Below the pieces are notes generated by a model. The model was not told the origin of the DNA. It did no database searches and saw only the letters and a list, made by a program, of their open reading frames with translations. A stretch of DNA of 64,000 nucleotides. It comes from a virus. Location of the stretch: positions 1-64,000 of IMG/VR virus record IMGVR_UViG_3300023074_000001; one strand, given 5' to 3'. Position numbers and translations under genes: made by a program. Positions 52,414 through 59,647 of the stretch are shown here, in pieces. Position 1 is the first letter of the stretch. Each line of letters starts with the position of its first letter.

Positions 52414-52635
52414 ATGAACAGATTTGATCATCAGAGCAAGCAAATTAAGATCCAGCGAGATACTGTAACTGCCGCCTATGCAAAGTACCTGAGGGCTGTT
52501 GATACCTCGCAGTCTTATCCTCCAGCTACTCGTAAGGAAATGATAGCTAAGGCGTATGAGGAACTTAGCAGAGCAGAAAAGCAAAGTACGCAGACCTACA
52601 TTCGAAGCATGAAGGATTTTGATAGCAATGTTTGA
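52414..52635 (+). CDS. Hypothetical basic helical protein
   Basis: This 73-residue protein starts MNRFDHQSKQIKIQRDTV; AAGGAG lies upstream, about 10 nt after the repeat. Function unknown. Confidence 0.6.
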   Translation: MNRFDHQSKQIKIQRDTVTAAYAKYLRAVDTSQSYPPATRKEMIAKAYEELSRAEKQSTQTYIRSMKDFDSNV

Positions 52636-52744
52636 CATATTCAAAAAAGATGTAACTATCAAATGTTACAATCTTGAGGAATTAGCTAAGTTGCTTGAAT
52701 TGAACGAGAAGTTTTTGATCCTGTACTTGAGCAAAGACCTATAG
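52628..52744 (+). CDS. Small hypothetical protein
   Basis: This 38-residue ORF starts MFDIFKKDVTIKCYNLEEL, overlapping the previous gene by 8 nt. Confidence 0.5.
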   Translation: MFDIFKKDVTIKCYNLEELAKLLELNEKFLILYLSKDL

Positions 52745-52760
52745 CTGAGATCCTAGGCAG

Positions 52761-52795
52761 GTCCCTCTAGAGGGACTAGATACTTACCTACACTT
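52761..52795 (+). repeat. Dispersed repeat copy 4, with perfect palindrome
   Basis: GTCCCTCTAGAGGGAC (52761-52776), a perfect 16-nt palindrome, then T and AGATACTTACCTACACTT (52778-52795). Confidence 0.92.
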
Positions 52796-52815
52796 CAAAC
52801 TTGGAAGGAGACAAC

Positions 52816-52947
52816 ATGATCGGTTTAGTAATCTTGGGTAGCATGGCTCTAGCTCTGCTAGCTATCGTTGTTCTAGGAACCTGTCCCCAGGGACAGATAC
52901 TTACCTACACTTCGAATCAGGAGGAGGATCAGCATGGAACATCTTAA
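52816..52947 (+). CDS. Small membrane protein with repeat in its 3' end
   Basis: This 43-residue protein has one membrane span, then runs into repeat copy 5, which encodes CPQGQILTYTS, before stopping inside the next gene. GGAGG-like site AAGGAG precedes. The natural stop may have been lost by repeat insertion. Confidence 0.5.
   Translation: MIGLVILGSMALALLAIVVLGTCPQGQILTYTSNQEEDQHGTS
52883..52912 (+). repeat. Dispersed repeat copy 5
   Basis: GTCCCCAGGGAC (52883-52894) then AGATACTTACCTACACTT (52895-52912); read in a different frame from the polA copies. Confidence 0.92.
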
Positions 52948-53035
52948 GGTTATAGCTTCAGCATTGTTTGATCTCTTCTCTGACAAGACTCACAGAGAAG
53001 CTATGCAGTTGATCTACAGATGGTTCTATCAGTGA
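52934..53035 (+). CDS. Small helical protein
   Basis: This 33-residue ORF starts MEHLKVIASALFDLFSDK after GAGGAGGAT. Function unknown. Confidence 0.5.
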   Translation: MEHLKVIASALFDLFSDKTHREAMQLIYRWFYQ

Positions 53036-53041
53036 GCCATC

Positions 53042-53070
53042 TCCTGAGGGACAGATACTTACCTACACTT
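53042..53070 (+). repeat. Dispersed repeat copy 6
   Basis: TCCTGAGGGAC then AGATACTTACCTACACTT (53053-53070), followed by a purine-rich ribosome site for the next gene. Confidence 0.9.
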
Positions 53071-53092
53071 CGATTTGAGAGAGGAGAGCACT

Positions 53093-53380
53093 GTGTTTAA
53101 GAAACCTATCAAGGTTAGATGTGACACCACCGAAGAACTAGGAAGACTGCTGGATTGGTTGAGAACTGATTCAGGATTATCTGAGTTGAACAGACAGCGT
53201 TATGCGGTAACCGCAGTTATGGCGATGCAGTATTGGGAGAATCCTCATGAGCTTATGTATTTTGAGGTAACAGTTCCTTACTACATTTATAAAAAGCAAA
53301 GAGATAAGTTTGTGCAGACAGAAGTTATCGATCGTGTCTTGCAACAGCGGGTGTTTTCTGAGATACTAGGCAGATCATGA
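53093..53380 (+). CDS. Hypothetical protein
   Basis: This 95-residue protein starts from GTG after GAGAGGAGAG (FKKPIKVRCDTTEELGRLLD). Function unknown; overlaps next ATG by 4 nt. Confidence 0.6.
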   Translation: MFKKPIKVRCDTTEELGRLLDWLRTDSGLSELNRQRYAVTAVMAMQYWENPHELMYFEVTVPYYIYKKQRDKFVQTEVIDRVLQQRVFSEILGRS

Positions 53381-53508
53381 CTAAGCCGGGGAAACGTTCT
53401 GAGCCAGCTAAGGCTGGAAGAGTATCTAATCAATTTGTCGAGAAGCTGGAAAAATACGGAGCTTCAGAGAAGTTACTGAAAAAGCTAAAGGAATCTGAGG
53501 AAAAATGA
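53377..53508 (+). CDS. Small basic helical protein
   Basis: This 43-residue ORF starts MTKPGKRSEPAKAGR. Overlaps of 4 nt on both sides. Confidence 0.55.
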   Translation: MTKPGKRSEPAKAGRVSNQFVEKLEKYGASEKLLKKLKESEEK

Positions 53509-53690
53509 TGGAAGAAATAGCTACCGTAAAGCTTAATTACGTTGAATTATGTACCCTCCTAGACTCAGGTACCGTTGAGCATGGTTCGGCGCTGTACGTA
53601 AAACTGAGGGCCGCTAGAGATGCCTTCACGCAGACTCCGAAGGTTTATGGAAACGGTCTAGGTATTAGGATGCAGAAGGTGACTCAGTGA
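53505..53690 (+). CDS. Hypothetical protein
   Basis: This 61-residue protein starts MMEEIATVKLNYVELCTLLD; overlaps by 4 nt on both sides. Function unknown. Confidence 0.6.
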   Translation: MMEEIATVKLNYVELCTLLDSGTVEHGSALYVKLRAARDAFTQTPKVYGNGLGIRMQKVTQ

Positions 53691-53818
53691 GCAAACCTGA
53701 CTCGGGGGATGTCGTTCCTGAAGGAAGCAACTGGTCTCAGACAGGAAACAAGATACCTATGACTGCCGAGAAAATAATTAGAGTCTTTAGTAGAGCGAAG
53801 AAGGGTAAAATTAAATGA
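53687..53818 (+). CDS. Small hypothetical protein
   Basis: This 43-residue ORF starts MSKPDSGDVVPEG from GTG. Overlaps by 4 nt on both sides. Confidence 0.55.
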   Translation: MSKPDSGDVVPEGSNWSQTGNKIPMTAEKIIRVFSRAKKGKIK

Positions 53819-53973
53819 GCAAACCGGATCCAGATGAGGTATATCGAAAGGGCACTAGTTGTGAGCCATGCGGCGGCATAGGAACTGTTGCTGTAAGGAC
53901 TAAATCTAAGCTGACTAACTATGCTAGTTACAAATGCAGCAAGTGTAACGGTAAAGGAAAATATATTAAATGA
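53815..53973 (+). CDS. Zinc-finger (DnaJ-type) small protein
   Basis: This 52-residue protein has CEPCGGIGTV and CSKCNGKGKY: CxxCxGxG twice, like half of a DnaJ zinc domain. ATGA junction with thymidylate synthase. Confidence 0.65.
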   Translation: MSKPDPDEVYRKGTSCEPCGGIGTVAVRTKSKLTNYASYKCSKCNGKGKYIK

Positions 53974-54803
53974 GTAAAGCTGATGATGAATACACGAATA
54001 TGGTTTTTGACGTTTTAGCGTATGGTAAGCCGCGAGAGGATCGTACAGGCACAGGAACTATTTCTCTGTTTTCGTATCAGCTGATATTTGATATGGCTGA
54101 TGGTTTTCCATTACTGACTACCAAGGATATGACAGCAGGCTTTAAGCATATTGTTGCTGAAATGCTCTGGATGTTACGAGGATCTACCAATGCTGATGAG
54201 CTTGCAGAAATGGGTTTTGGTATCTGGCGTAAGTGGGCTAAGCCTGACTCTAACGGTGACCTAGGGCCTGTTTATGGACATCAGATGCGTAATTTTAACG
54301 GCCATACCTATAATTCTCCAGGCAATGAGCACGGAGTAGATCAGATTTCCTGGATCATTAATGAACTGAAGACCAATCCTGAATCCAGGAGAATGGTTGT
54401 CAGTTTGTGGAACCCTAATCAGCTTGATGAGATGGCATTACCTCCGTGTCATTGGGCGTTTGAGCTTTATGTAGACAGTAATAGGCTTAACATGAAGCTG
54501 CATCAGCGCTCATGTGATGTATTCCTTGGTGTTCCGTATAACATTGCTGAATACGCGCTATTGTTGCATATGCTTGCTGATGTTACTGGATATATTCCTG
54601 GAATACTTATTCACGATATGACTAACGTGCATATCTACAACAACCATATTGAACAGATCAAAAAACAAATATGGAGAGTTGGTCATCCTGCACCTACTTT
54701 AGTCAGGCGCAAAGTTGATTCTATATTCGATTTTGACATAAATAGCTTTAGTCTCTCTGGCTATAAGTATCACCCTAAGTTAACGGGTGAGGTATCTGTT
54801 TGA
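53970..54803 (+). CDS. thyA: Thymidylate synthase, ThyA-type
   Basis: This 277-residue enzyme has EDRTGTGTISLF near 23, LPPCHWAFELYV with the catalytic Cys near 157, and QRSCDVFLGVPYNIAEYALL near 178-197. The Asn in PYNIA is the dUMP-selecting residue, which argues against a dCMP hydroxymethylase. It would make dTMP, using dUMP that the deaminase at 5.7 kb might supply. Confidence 0.93.
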   Translation: MSKADDEYTNMVFDVLAYGKPREDRTGTGTISLFSYQLIFDMADGFPLLTTKDMTAGFKHIVAEMLWMLRGSTNADELAEMGFGIWRKWAKPDSNGDLGPVYGHQMRNFNGHTYNSPGNEHGVDQISWIINELKTNPESRRMVVSLWNPNQLDEMALPPCHWAFELYVDSNRLNMKLHQRSCDVFLGVPYNIAEYALLLHMLADVTGYIPGILIHDMTNVHIYNNHIEQIKKQIWRVGHPAPTLVRRKVDSIFDFDINSFSLSGYKYHPKLTGEVSV

Positions 54804-55009
54804 TGGAGCCATTCAATGCAACCCCAGAAGAAGCAGAAGAGTTAATTTGGTGGCTCGTCTATCTGCTAGGTGGTAGAGTAACTATTCCAACAGATGATGA
54901 GTTTTGGGATAACAATTTACCCGAACACAGACGGCTGTCGGTGGGTCACGACGACCAGGGTAATCCTGTCTTGCTTGCTGAGCAGCAGGTATGGAGTGAC
55001 TTGACATAG
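54800..55009 (+). CDS. Hypothetical acidic protein
   Basis: This 69-residue protein starts MMEPFNATPEEAEELIWWL. ATGA overlap with thyA. Its stop overlaps TTGACA. Confidence 0.6.
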   Translation: MMEPFNATPEEAEELIWWLVYLLGGRVTIPTDDEFWDNNLPEHRRLSVGHDDQGNPVLLAEQQVWSDLT

Positions 55010-55029
55010 AGGCTTTGAGGAGGTAGGTT
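55001..55029 (+). promoter_or_regulatory. Promoter TTGACA-N17-TAGGTT, leaderless
   Basis: -10 at 55024-55029, then 6 nt and ATG at 55036. Confidence 0.7.
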
Positions 55030-55035
55030 GTGGGT

Positions 55036-55419
55036 ATGGACATGACCTATCTCAAGACAGAGGAACGTAGGTGGCTTAAGTATCATCTAAGCTTGACTGA
55101 CCCAGACTTGGATAAGGTCTGGGAAATCATGATGGCTCAGTTTGTGCAGAAGGTTGCTAAATCTAAGGCTGTGACATATACTGCCAGGAGTCCTGAACGG
55201 CGAGAGATCTCTCGCTGTGGGTATCCTGTGGATTCATCTGGAGATGATGAGCCTATTGACATGCAGGAACTAACAGCAAAATGTTATACTGTTGTCGGAA
55301 GCTGGGAGTGGCAGTCAGGAACTAGATCTCCGCAGATTCGTGAACGCAACATTAAAGATTATGAAACTTTGCGAGGCACCTATAAAGATGAATGTAATTG
55401 TGCCCCTTGTAATCCCTGA
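55036..55419 (+). CDS. Hypothetical protein, leaderless
   Basis: This 127-residue protein starts MDMTYLKTEERRWLKYHLS and ends CNCAPCNP. The promoter spacing fixes the start at 55036 rather than GTG 55030. Function unknown. Confidence 0.65.
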   Translation: MDMTYLKTEERRWLKYHLSLTDPDLDKVWEIMMAQFVQKVAKSKAVTYTARSPERREISRCGYPVDSSGDDEPIDMQELTAKCYTVVGSWEWQSGTRSPQIRERNIKDYETLRGTYKDECNCAPCNP

Positions 55420-55444
55420 CACCAACTAACAAGATAGGAAGCAA

Positions 55445-55738
55445 ATGGCGCTACGCAGACGTTCTGAGATGACTCACTATGTTGATTTCGGAGACCTTGA
55501 GAGTTTCATCAAGGAAACTTACGGATTTACCTATAATATTGCCGCAGCTGAAGAATGCGGCAACGATACTTCATTGACTTACCACATCGATGGCGTCCTT
55601 GATCTTTTTGAGCATAGTCTTTTTGAGCAGATGTTAGCAGGAGAATGGCTTCCTTACAAAACTCGACTTATTCTCAATAAGCTGCACCAAGATGGACATA
55701 TTCCCGCAGGTAATTATCTCATGACTGTAGATTGGTGA
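55445..55738 (+). CDS. Hypothetical protein
   Basis: This 97-residue acidic protein has HYVDFGDLESFIKETYGF; AGGAAG precedes. Function unknown. Confidence 0.65.
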   Translation: MALRRRSEMTHYVDFGDLESFIKETYGFTYNIAAAEECGNDTSLTYHIDGVLDLFEHSLFEQMLAGEWLPYKTRLILNKLHQDGHIPAGNYLMTVDW

Positions 55739-55744
55739 ATCATT

Positions 55745-55900
55745 ATGTTTGGAAATTCTAGGAAAATTAATCAGGCTGCCATGTCTGCTGCCGTTAAGGG
55801 AATGAAGAAGGATAAGCTTCTCAAAAAGGGTAGTGGCGGCCATAGCTGCGATGGTGGCTTTATCGGTAAGAAGCCCTGCATTGTGTGTAATCCTCGCTAA
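55745..55900 (+). CDS. Small protein with Cys motif
   Basis: This 51-residue basic protein has SCDGGFIGKKPCIVCNPR, a C...CxxC cluster. A promoter-terminator follows. Confidence 0.6.
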   Translation: MFGNSRKINQAAMSAAVKGMKKDKLLKKGSGGHSCDGGFIGKKPCIVCNPR

Positions 55901-55907
55901 AACCCCT

Positions 55908-55940
55908 AAAGGAGCCTACTTGACGGTAGGCTCCTTTTTG
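55908..55940 (+). terminator. Intrinsic terminator with a -35 box as its loop
   Basis: AAAGGAGCCTAC (55908-55919) pairs perfectly with GTAGGCTCCTTT (55926-55937). The 6-nt loop is TTGACG, the -35 of the next promoter. Confidence 0.9.
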
Positions 55941-55948
55941 TGTATGGT
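55920..55948 (+). promoter_or_regulatory. Promoter TTGACG-N17-TATGGT, leaderless, within terminator
   Basis: The right terminator arm and T tract form the spacer. -10 at 55943-55948, 6 nt, then ATG at 55955. Confidence 0.8.
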
Positions 55949-55954
55949 CTAGCT

Positions 55955-56194
55955 ATGAGTGTTGATCTAGTAAAAACCATATACGCCGAAGATGTTAATG
56001 TAGGCGATGAACTTGATTTTGCAGAAGACGAATACTGCTGGAATGACTTAGCAGATTCAGCCTATGCTACGATAAGCCGTAGAACTGAATGGTATAACGG
56101 TCATACCGGAGAGCCGTGGGTTACTCTTATAACTTCCCAAGGTGATTTTGAAATGCCAGCAGCGCATCAGGTAAAGAAGAGAGTGATTGAATGA
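55955..56194 (+). CDS. Hypothetical acidic protein, leaderless
   Basis: This 79-residue protein starts MSVDLVKTIYAEDVNVGDEL, with an early beta-barrel look. Start fixed by promoter spacing. Function unknown. Confidence 0.65.
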   Translation: MSVDLVKTIYAEDVNVGDELDFAEDEYCWNDLADSAYATISRRTEWYNGHTGEPWVTLITSQGDFEMPAAHQVKKRVIE

Positions 56195-56421
56195 ACAACA
56201 CATTAGTTATTACTGTTGGTGGGCATGATAGTAAGACTCATGCACAGTTTTTATCAGAATACTTAGGCACCAACGTTCAAATAACAGCTAAGCGAAAGAA
56301 ATGGTATCAACGGCATGTTGAGCATGTCATCAGAGCACAGAACGTCTCCTCAGTTGCCGTAAAGTTCATCAGCGACTACGCTAACAACAGCGGGCTACCA
56401 CTCAAGGTCAAACTTTTCTAG
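56191..56421 (+). CDS. Hypothetical protein
   Basis: This 76-residue protein starts MNNTLVITVGGHDSKTH; ATGA overlap. Function unknown. Confidence 0.6.
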   Translation: MNNTLVITVGGHDSKTHAQFLSEYLGTNVQITAKRKKWYQRHVEHVIRAQNVSSVAVKFISDYANNSGLPLKVKLF

Positions 56422-56423
56422 GC

Positions 56424-56452
56424 TTGACAGCAAGATTTGAGCGATGTAAGCT
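56424..56452 (+). promoter_or_regulatory. Promoter TTGACA-N17-TAAGCT
   Basis: -10 at 56447-56452. GAGC-GATGTAA-GCTC spans it. A leader of about 30 nt precedes the AT-hook gene. Confidence 0.7.
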
Positions 56453-56489
56453 CTAGCTATCAACAACAACGAGGCAGAAAGGTACCACC

Positions 56490-57005
56490 ATGGCTAAGAT
56501 TGTCATCATCATCGAGGACTGCCGTGACAAGGTTTCTCCGAATTGCACGAAGACTTTCTCTCGTACCCCAGGACGTCGAGGTCGGCCCTCCGTCAACTGT
56601 GTGCCGTGCCGAGATGCCCTGAAGGCTAAGACGGCTTCTAAGTCTGGTGCGGATGTTGCTGAGCATGACTGTAATTCTGTTGGCTGGGATTGCATGGTCA
56701 ACAACGGAGTCAAGGAGCATCACCAGATTTCCAAGGTTGTTACCTGTCCCTGTAATAACACCTTCACCGTCATGCTGGGTCGTCGTGGCCGTCAGCCTAC
56801 TAAGTGCGAGGCTTGCCGTCATGCTGGTACGGTGTACCGTGAGAACACCGAGGGTGAGATGGAGCTTATCCGCGCTGAGGAGGCTCGGGAGAAGGCTCGG
56901 GAGAAGGCTGAGCAGGCTGGACGTGAACGTGCCGCCCGACTTTGTGAGATGATGAAGCCGATTATTGACCGTGACAACCGTCGTCGTAATTTGGTTAAGG
57001 TTTGA
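56490..57005 (+). CDS. AT-hook/zinc-finger DNA-binding protein
   Basis: This 171-residue protein carries two related units: SRTPGRRGRPSVNCVPC near 26-42 and LGRRGRQPTKCEAC near 95-108, each an AT-hook-like GRRGR(P/Q) core followed by CxxC, plus a charged C-terminal helix. It probably binds AT-rich DNA. Own promoter and strong codon bias suggest abundance. Confidence 0.75.
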   Translation: MAKIVIIIEDCRDKVSPNCTKTFSRTPGRRGRPSVNCVPCRDALKAKTASKSGADVAEHDCNSVGWDCMVNNGVKEHHQISKVVTCPCNNTFTVMLGRRGRQPTKCEACRHAGTVYRENTEGEMELIRAEEAREKAREKAEQAGRERAARLCEMMKPIIDRDNRRRNLVKV

Positions 57006-57006
57006 T

Positions 57007-57267
57007 ATGTATGAAATAGCAGGCATTATTGCTTGTATTTTAGGTGCCATAGGACTTATATGTTCTTTAGGCGCACTTATCTATGATATCGCTGAACCCG
57101 TACAACCAGAAGCCGATAAAGTAAATGTGAAAAAGCTAGTGGCTGAGAATACAGAACTGAAGACAAAAGTAGCAGAATTGGAAAACATAGTTTCTGCTGA
57201 GCAGATGGTTAGAAATTGGAGCGCGCCAGATATGAAAGAAACACTTAGTAATGCCACGCAGGAATAA
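57007..57267 (+). CDS. Membrane-anchored coiled-coil protein
   Basis: This 86-residue protein has an N-terminal membrane span (IAGIIACILGAIGLICSLGA) and a coiled coil. Start 57007 is chosen; the upstream frame overlaps the AT-hook gene. Confidence 0.6.
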   Translation: MYEIAGIIACILGAIGLICSLGALIYDIAEPVQPEADKVNVKKLVAENTELKTKVAELENIVSAEQMVRNWSAPDMKETLSNATQE

Positions 57268-57514
57268 TAGAATCGCGGAGGATGCTTGGCTGCCTACATT
57301 TAAGGCAGAAGATGAGAGGCGCGACCTTCCTACGTGCAATAAGTTTCCCCATAAAACCCTATTCACCACGGGCTATCGCGCTCAGGTAGCGGTAGATGAG
57401 ATAAATGCTCGCTCGCATAGGGATGATAAGCCTAAGCGAGTATATGAATGCCTAGAGCGTGCCGGAGGCTGTGGTTATTTCCATACAACAAAGCAAAGCG
57501 AATACAGCGAATAA
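57251..57514 (+). CDS. Hypothetical zinc-finger-like protein
   Basis: This 87-residue protein starts MPRRNNRIAEDAWLPTF and ends with CLERAGGCGYFHTTK, a C...C...H segment typical of small phage zinc proteins. Overlaps by 17 nt. Confidence 0.6.
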   Translation: MPRRNNRIAEDAWLPTFKAEDERRDLPTCNKFPHKTLFTTGYRAQVAVDEINARSHRDDKPKRVYECLERAGGCGYFHTTKQSEYSE

Positions 57515-57532
57515 GTTTTGATAGGCGGCAAT

Positions 57533-57904
57533 ATGAGAACAGAACCCTGCAAGCAATGTAATATGTTTGATTTCTATTACCGGGGAACCTTCTCATACTG
57601 CCGCCCTTGCCATTCTCAGGCACAAAGGCGTTATGCTGCTAAGCAAACTGAGAAGCAATTAGTGCAGCCTCCTAGGAGAAGTCTAGAAGAAATATTAGAG
57701 TTGAAAAACTCATTCTCTAGAAATAAGACCCATTGCGTTAATGGTCATCCTTTCTCCGGAGATAATGTGCGCTACTCAAGCCAAAAAGGCGGGCGCAATA
57801 TGTTCCGCAGATGCAGGGCTTGCGAGCGGAACGCTAAGCGTGTAAAGTATGGGCTAGCACCGGAGCCAACACCTATGACTCTGGGTAAATTGCTAGAGGA
57901 GTAA
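57533..57904 (+). CDS. Zinc-finger protein with HNH-like C-terminal motif
   Basis: This 123-residue protein has CKQCNMFDFYYRGTFSYCRP with CHSQ, and later HCVNGHPFSGDNVRY and RRCRACERNAKRVKYG, the C-x-GH...C-x2-C pattern of small phage HNH-associated proteins. A catalytic HNH triad is not clear. Confidence 0.65.
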   Translation: MRTEPCKQCNMFDFYYRGTFSYCRPCHSQAQRRYAAKQTEKQLVQPPRRSLEEILELKNSFSRNKTHCVNGHPFSGDNVRYSSQKGGRNMFRRCRACERNAKRVKYGLAPEPTPMTLGKLLEE

Positions 57905-57906
57905 TC

Positions 57907-58098
57907 ATGTGGTATGGTAAGTTCTTCAAAGAAGCTCAGCTTGTAGGTTCAATCTTGATGGTCGAAGGCCCTGAGCGTGCTATTGTGCTTGATACTGAGG
58001 TTGAGTCTCTTGAGGAGGCTTGCCAGATCATGCTGGACATTCACAAGCAGGCTCCGCACTGCTCGCCGGTAGTTCGCAAGCGCCTGAAGAAGGTTTGA
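57907..58098 (+). CDS. Hypothetical protein
   Basis: This 63-residue protein starts MWYGKFFKEAQLVGSILM and resembles a single small alpha/beta unit. Stop overlaps TTGACA. Confidence 0.6.
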   Translation: MWYGKFFKEAQLVGSILMVEGPERAIVLDTEVESLEEACQIMLDIHKQAPHCSPVVRKRLKKV

Positions 58099-58123
58099 CA
58101 CATATAGTTGATGTTGCTAGAGT
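58095..58123 (+). promoter_or_regulatory. Promoter TTGACA-N17-TAGAGT with overlapping stem
   Basis: AGTAGTT (58121-58127, overlapping the -10) pairs with AACTACT (58141-58147), just before GAGGAG. RNA started near 58130 cannot form the stem. Confidence 0.7.
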
Positions 58124-58161
58124 AGTTATATCGAAAGAAAAACTACTGAGGAGATCAGCTA

Positions 58162-58284
58162 ATGTGTAATGCACCGCAGTGTGCTACGATCAAGAAGTAC
58201 GGTCAGAACCAGCCTGAGGCACGTAGGGCTGATCAGGAAAAGCTTGAGCGAGTACTTTACAACCGTAACCCGAAAACCGACTAA
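58162..58284 (+). CDS. Small basic protein
   Basis: This 40-residue protein starts MCNAPQCATIKKYGQNQ. GAGGAG precedes. Similar short phage proteins occur upstream of structural genes; function unknown. Confidence 0.6.
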   Translation: MCNAPQCATIKKYGQNQPEARRADQEKLERVLYNRNPKTD

Positions 58285-58303
58285 GAAAGGCAACTCTTTT
58301 AGT

Positions 58304-58600
58304 ATGCCTAGGACACCTAAGTATCGTTCCCACGAAGTTGGGGATGTAGTTGCAGCTATCGAAAGCATGAGCCCCAAGGAAGCCAAAGAAGCAATGAAGG
58401 CTATTCAAAAGGGCAATGTGCCGGGCATGAGCAGGAAGCAAATCAAGGCGCTTGAGAAGCCCATTAAGCAGCTCGAAAAGAGGCTTGAGGGTGGCGTTCA
58501 ACTCGGTGCTACTGCTGCCGGTATCAAGGACTTCTTTAACAGCCACAAGGGAAATGCAGGTAAGGCTAAGCCTCCTCCCGGCCGTAGTTCCTGGTGGTGA
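58304..58600 (+). CDS. Hypothetical basic helical protein
   Basis: This 98-residue protein starts MPRTPKYRSHEVGDVVAAIE and has repeated KE-rich helices and a Gly/Ala-rich end. AAAGG precedes. Function unknown. Confidence 0.65.
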   Translation: MPRTPKYRSHEVGDVVAAIESMSPKEAKEAMKAIQKGNVPGMSRKQIKALEKPIKQLEKRLEGGVQLGATAAGIKDFFNSHKGNAGKAKPPPGRSSWW

Positions 58601-58603
58601 CTT

Positions 58604-58678
58604 ATGCGTAAGACGTGTTCGGTATGTAATAAACCTATAGGGCCTTTTGGTCACGCATGTGATTACCCTGGGAAGTGA
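58604..58678 (+). CDS. Zinc microprotein
   Basis: This 24-residue ORF has CSVCNKPIGPFGHAC. It lies 3 nt after the preceding stop and before a terminator. Confidence 0.45.
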   Translation: MRKTCSVCNKPIGPFGHACDYPGK

Positions 58679-58684
58679 TTTGAA

Positions 58685-58719
58685 AGTAGGGACAGAGGTT
58701 TCTGTCCCTACTCCTATTT
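58685..58719 (+). terminator. Intrinsic terminator
   Basis: AGTAGGGACAGA GGTT TCTGTCCCTACT, 12-bp perfect stem, then CCTATTT. Confidence 0.8.
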
Positions 58720-58734
58720 AGACAGGAGTGCATT

Positions 58735-58914
58735 ATGGTTTTGACTGATGTTACCAACAAGGACATGGAAGCTACTCTTGGTTGGTTCGAGAAGCTTATT
58801 GTTGCTATTGGTGATGGAATTATGGCTGTGGTAAACTTTCTTCCAGACGTAGTTCTCGGGGGAATTGTAGTTGTACTTATTATTCTTGCCATTTATCACC
58901 ACATCAAGAACTAA
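58735..58914 (+). CDS. Small membrane protein
   Basis: This 59-residue protein has a charged N-terminus and one or two membrane spans (GGIVVVLIILAIYHH). AGGAG precedes. Function unknown. Confidence 0.65.
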   Translation: MVLTDVTNKDMEATLGWFEKLIVAIGDGIMAVVNFLPDVVLGGIVVVLIILAIYHHIKN

Positions 58915-59144
58915 TGATGTTCAAGGTTAAGAAGACTTATCAGTACTTTGTGGCTTACACCTATAATTCGAAAGACAAGACCTCAATTAGTAATTGGCAG
59001 TTTGGCTTTACTAAGAGGCTTACTACAAATGCTGATCTTGAGGTAATTCGTAAGCATCTATGCGATGTGCATCAAGTAAATCATGTCACATTTCTTACAT
59101 ACCCGAAGTTGATGAGGGTTGACAGGAAGCTCAGGCGCAGGTAA
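58914..59144 (+). CDS. Hypothetical basic protein
   Basis: This 76-residue protein starts MMFKVKKTYQYFVAYTYN; TAATG junction upstream. A similar domain (TRYWYWVVASL) may occur at 60.4 kb. Confidence 0.6.
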   Translation: MMFKVKKTYQYFVAYTYNSKDKTSISNWQFGFTKRLTTNADLEVIRKHLCDVHQVNHVTFLTYPKLMRVDRKLRRR

Positions 59145-59175
59145 GCTAACTTCATCACCTAGCGAAGGGGTCACT

Positions 59176-59622
59176 ATGGAGCTGTTTGATGCCAGTATCC
59201 TGGCTAAGGAGCTTATCTCTCAGTACGTTCCGCAGTATCGATTCTCCTGGAATAGCCTGAAGACTAAGTACGGTGTATGCAGCTACAGCAACAGGACCAT
59301 CTATCTGTCTCGGCATCTTACTCCGCTACGTACTGAGGCTGCTGTCCGTCAGACGATTATGCATGAGATCGCTCATGCCTTGACTCCTGGCGCAGGACAC
59401 GGTATGCTGTGGAAGATTCAGATGCAGCGATTTGGGTATAAGCCTGAGCGTTGTAGTTCTGATGTAGTAGACAAGTCCAGTATCTCAAACTGGAAGGCTA
59501 CATGCCCTGGCTGTGCTAAGGTTGTCTACATGGTTCGCAAGCCAAGAGTTGTTAAGTCTTGCGGCAAATGCGGTCATGGTAAGTTCAACCGTAAGTACAT
59601 CTTGGAATTCAAGAAGATTTGA
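59176..59622 (+). CDS. SprT-like zinc metallopeptidase
   Basis: This 148-residue protein has FSWNSLKTKYGVCSYSNRTI near 22-42, MHEIAHALTPGAGHG with HExxH near 74, and a C-terminal zinc ribbon (TCPGCAKVVYM, SCGKCGHGKF). This is the SprT/Spartan-like layout; such enzymes act on DNA-protein crosslinks in cells. Start 59176 chosen from the conserved N-terminus. Its stop overlaps a -35. Confidence 0.85.
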   Translation: MELFDASILAKELISQYVPQYRFSWNSLKTKYGVCSYSNRTIYLSRHLTPLRTEAAVRQTIMHEIAHALTPGAGHGMLWKIQMQRFGYKPERCSSDVVDKSSISNWKATCPGCAKVVYMVRKPRVVKSCGKCGHGKFNRKYILEFKKI

Positions 59623-59647
59623 CCGCCTCGGACGGTACTGGTAGGAT
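59619..59647 (+). promoter_or_regulatory. Promoter TTGACC-N17-TAGGAT inside a terminator
   Basis: The spacer carries the left arm (59629-59642) of a 14-bp terminator whose right arm is 59687-59700. The predicted start near 59654 lies between them. Confidence 0.88.

Noticed and set aside
10119-53070. CRISPR array from the repeated 18-mer
   Set aside because: Copies are irregularly spaced over 43 kb, some inside genes, and no spacers of uniform length occur.
53970-54803. dCMP hydroxymethylase
   Set aside because: The GVPYNIA segment keeps the Asn used for dUMP; hydroxymethylases change this residue.
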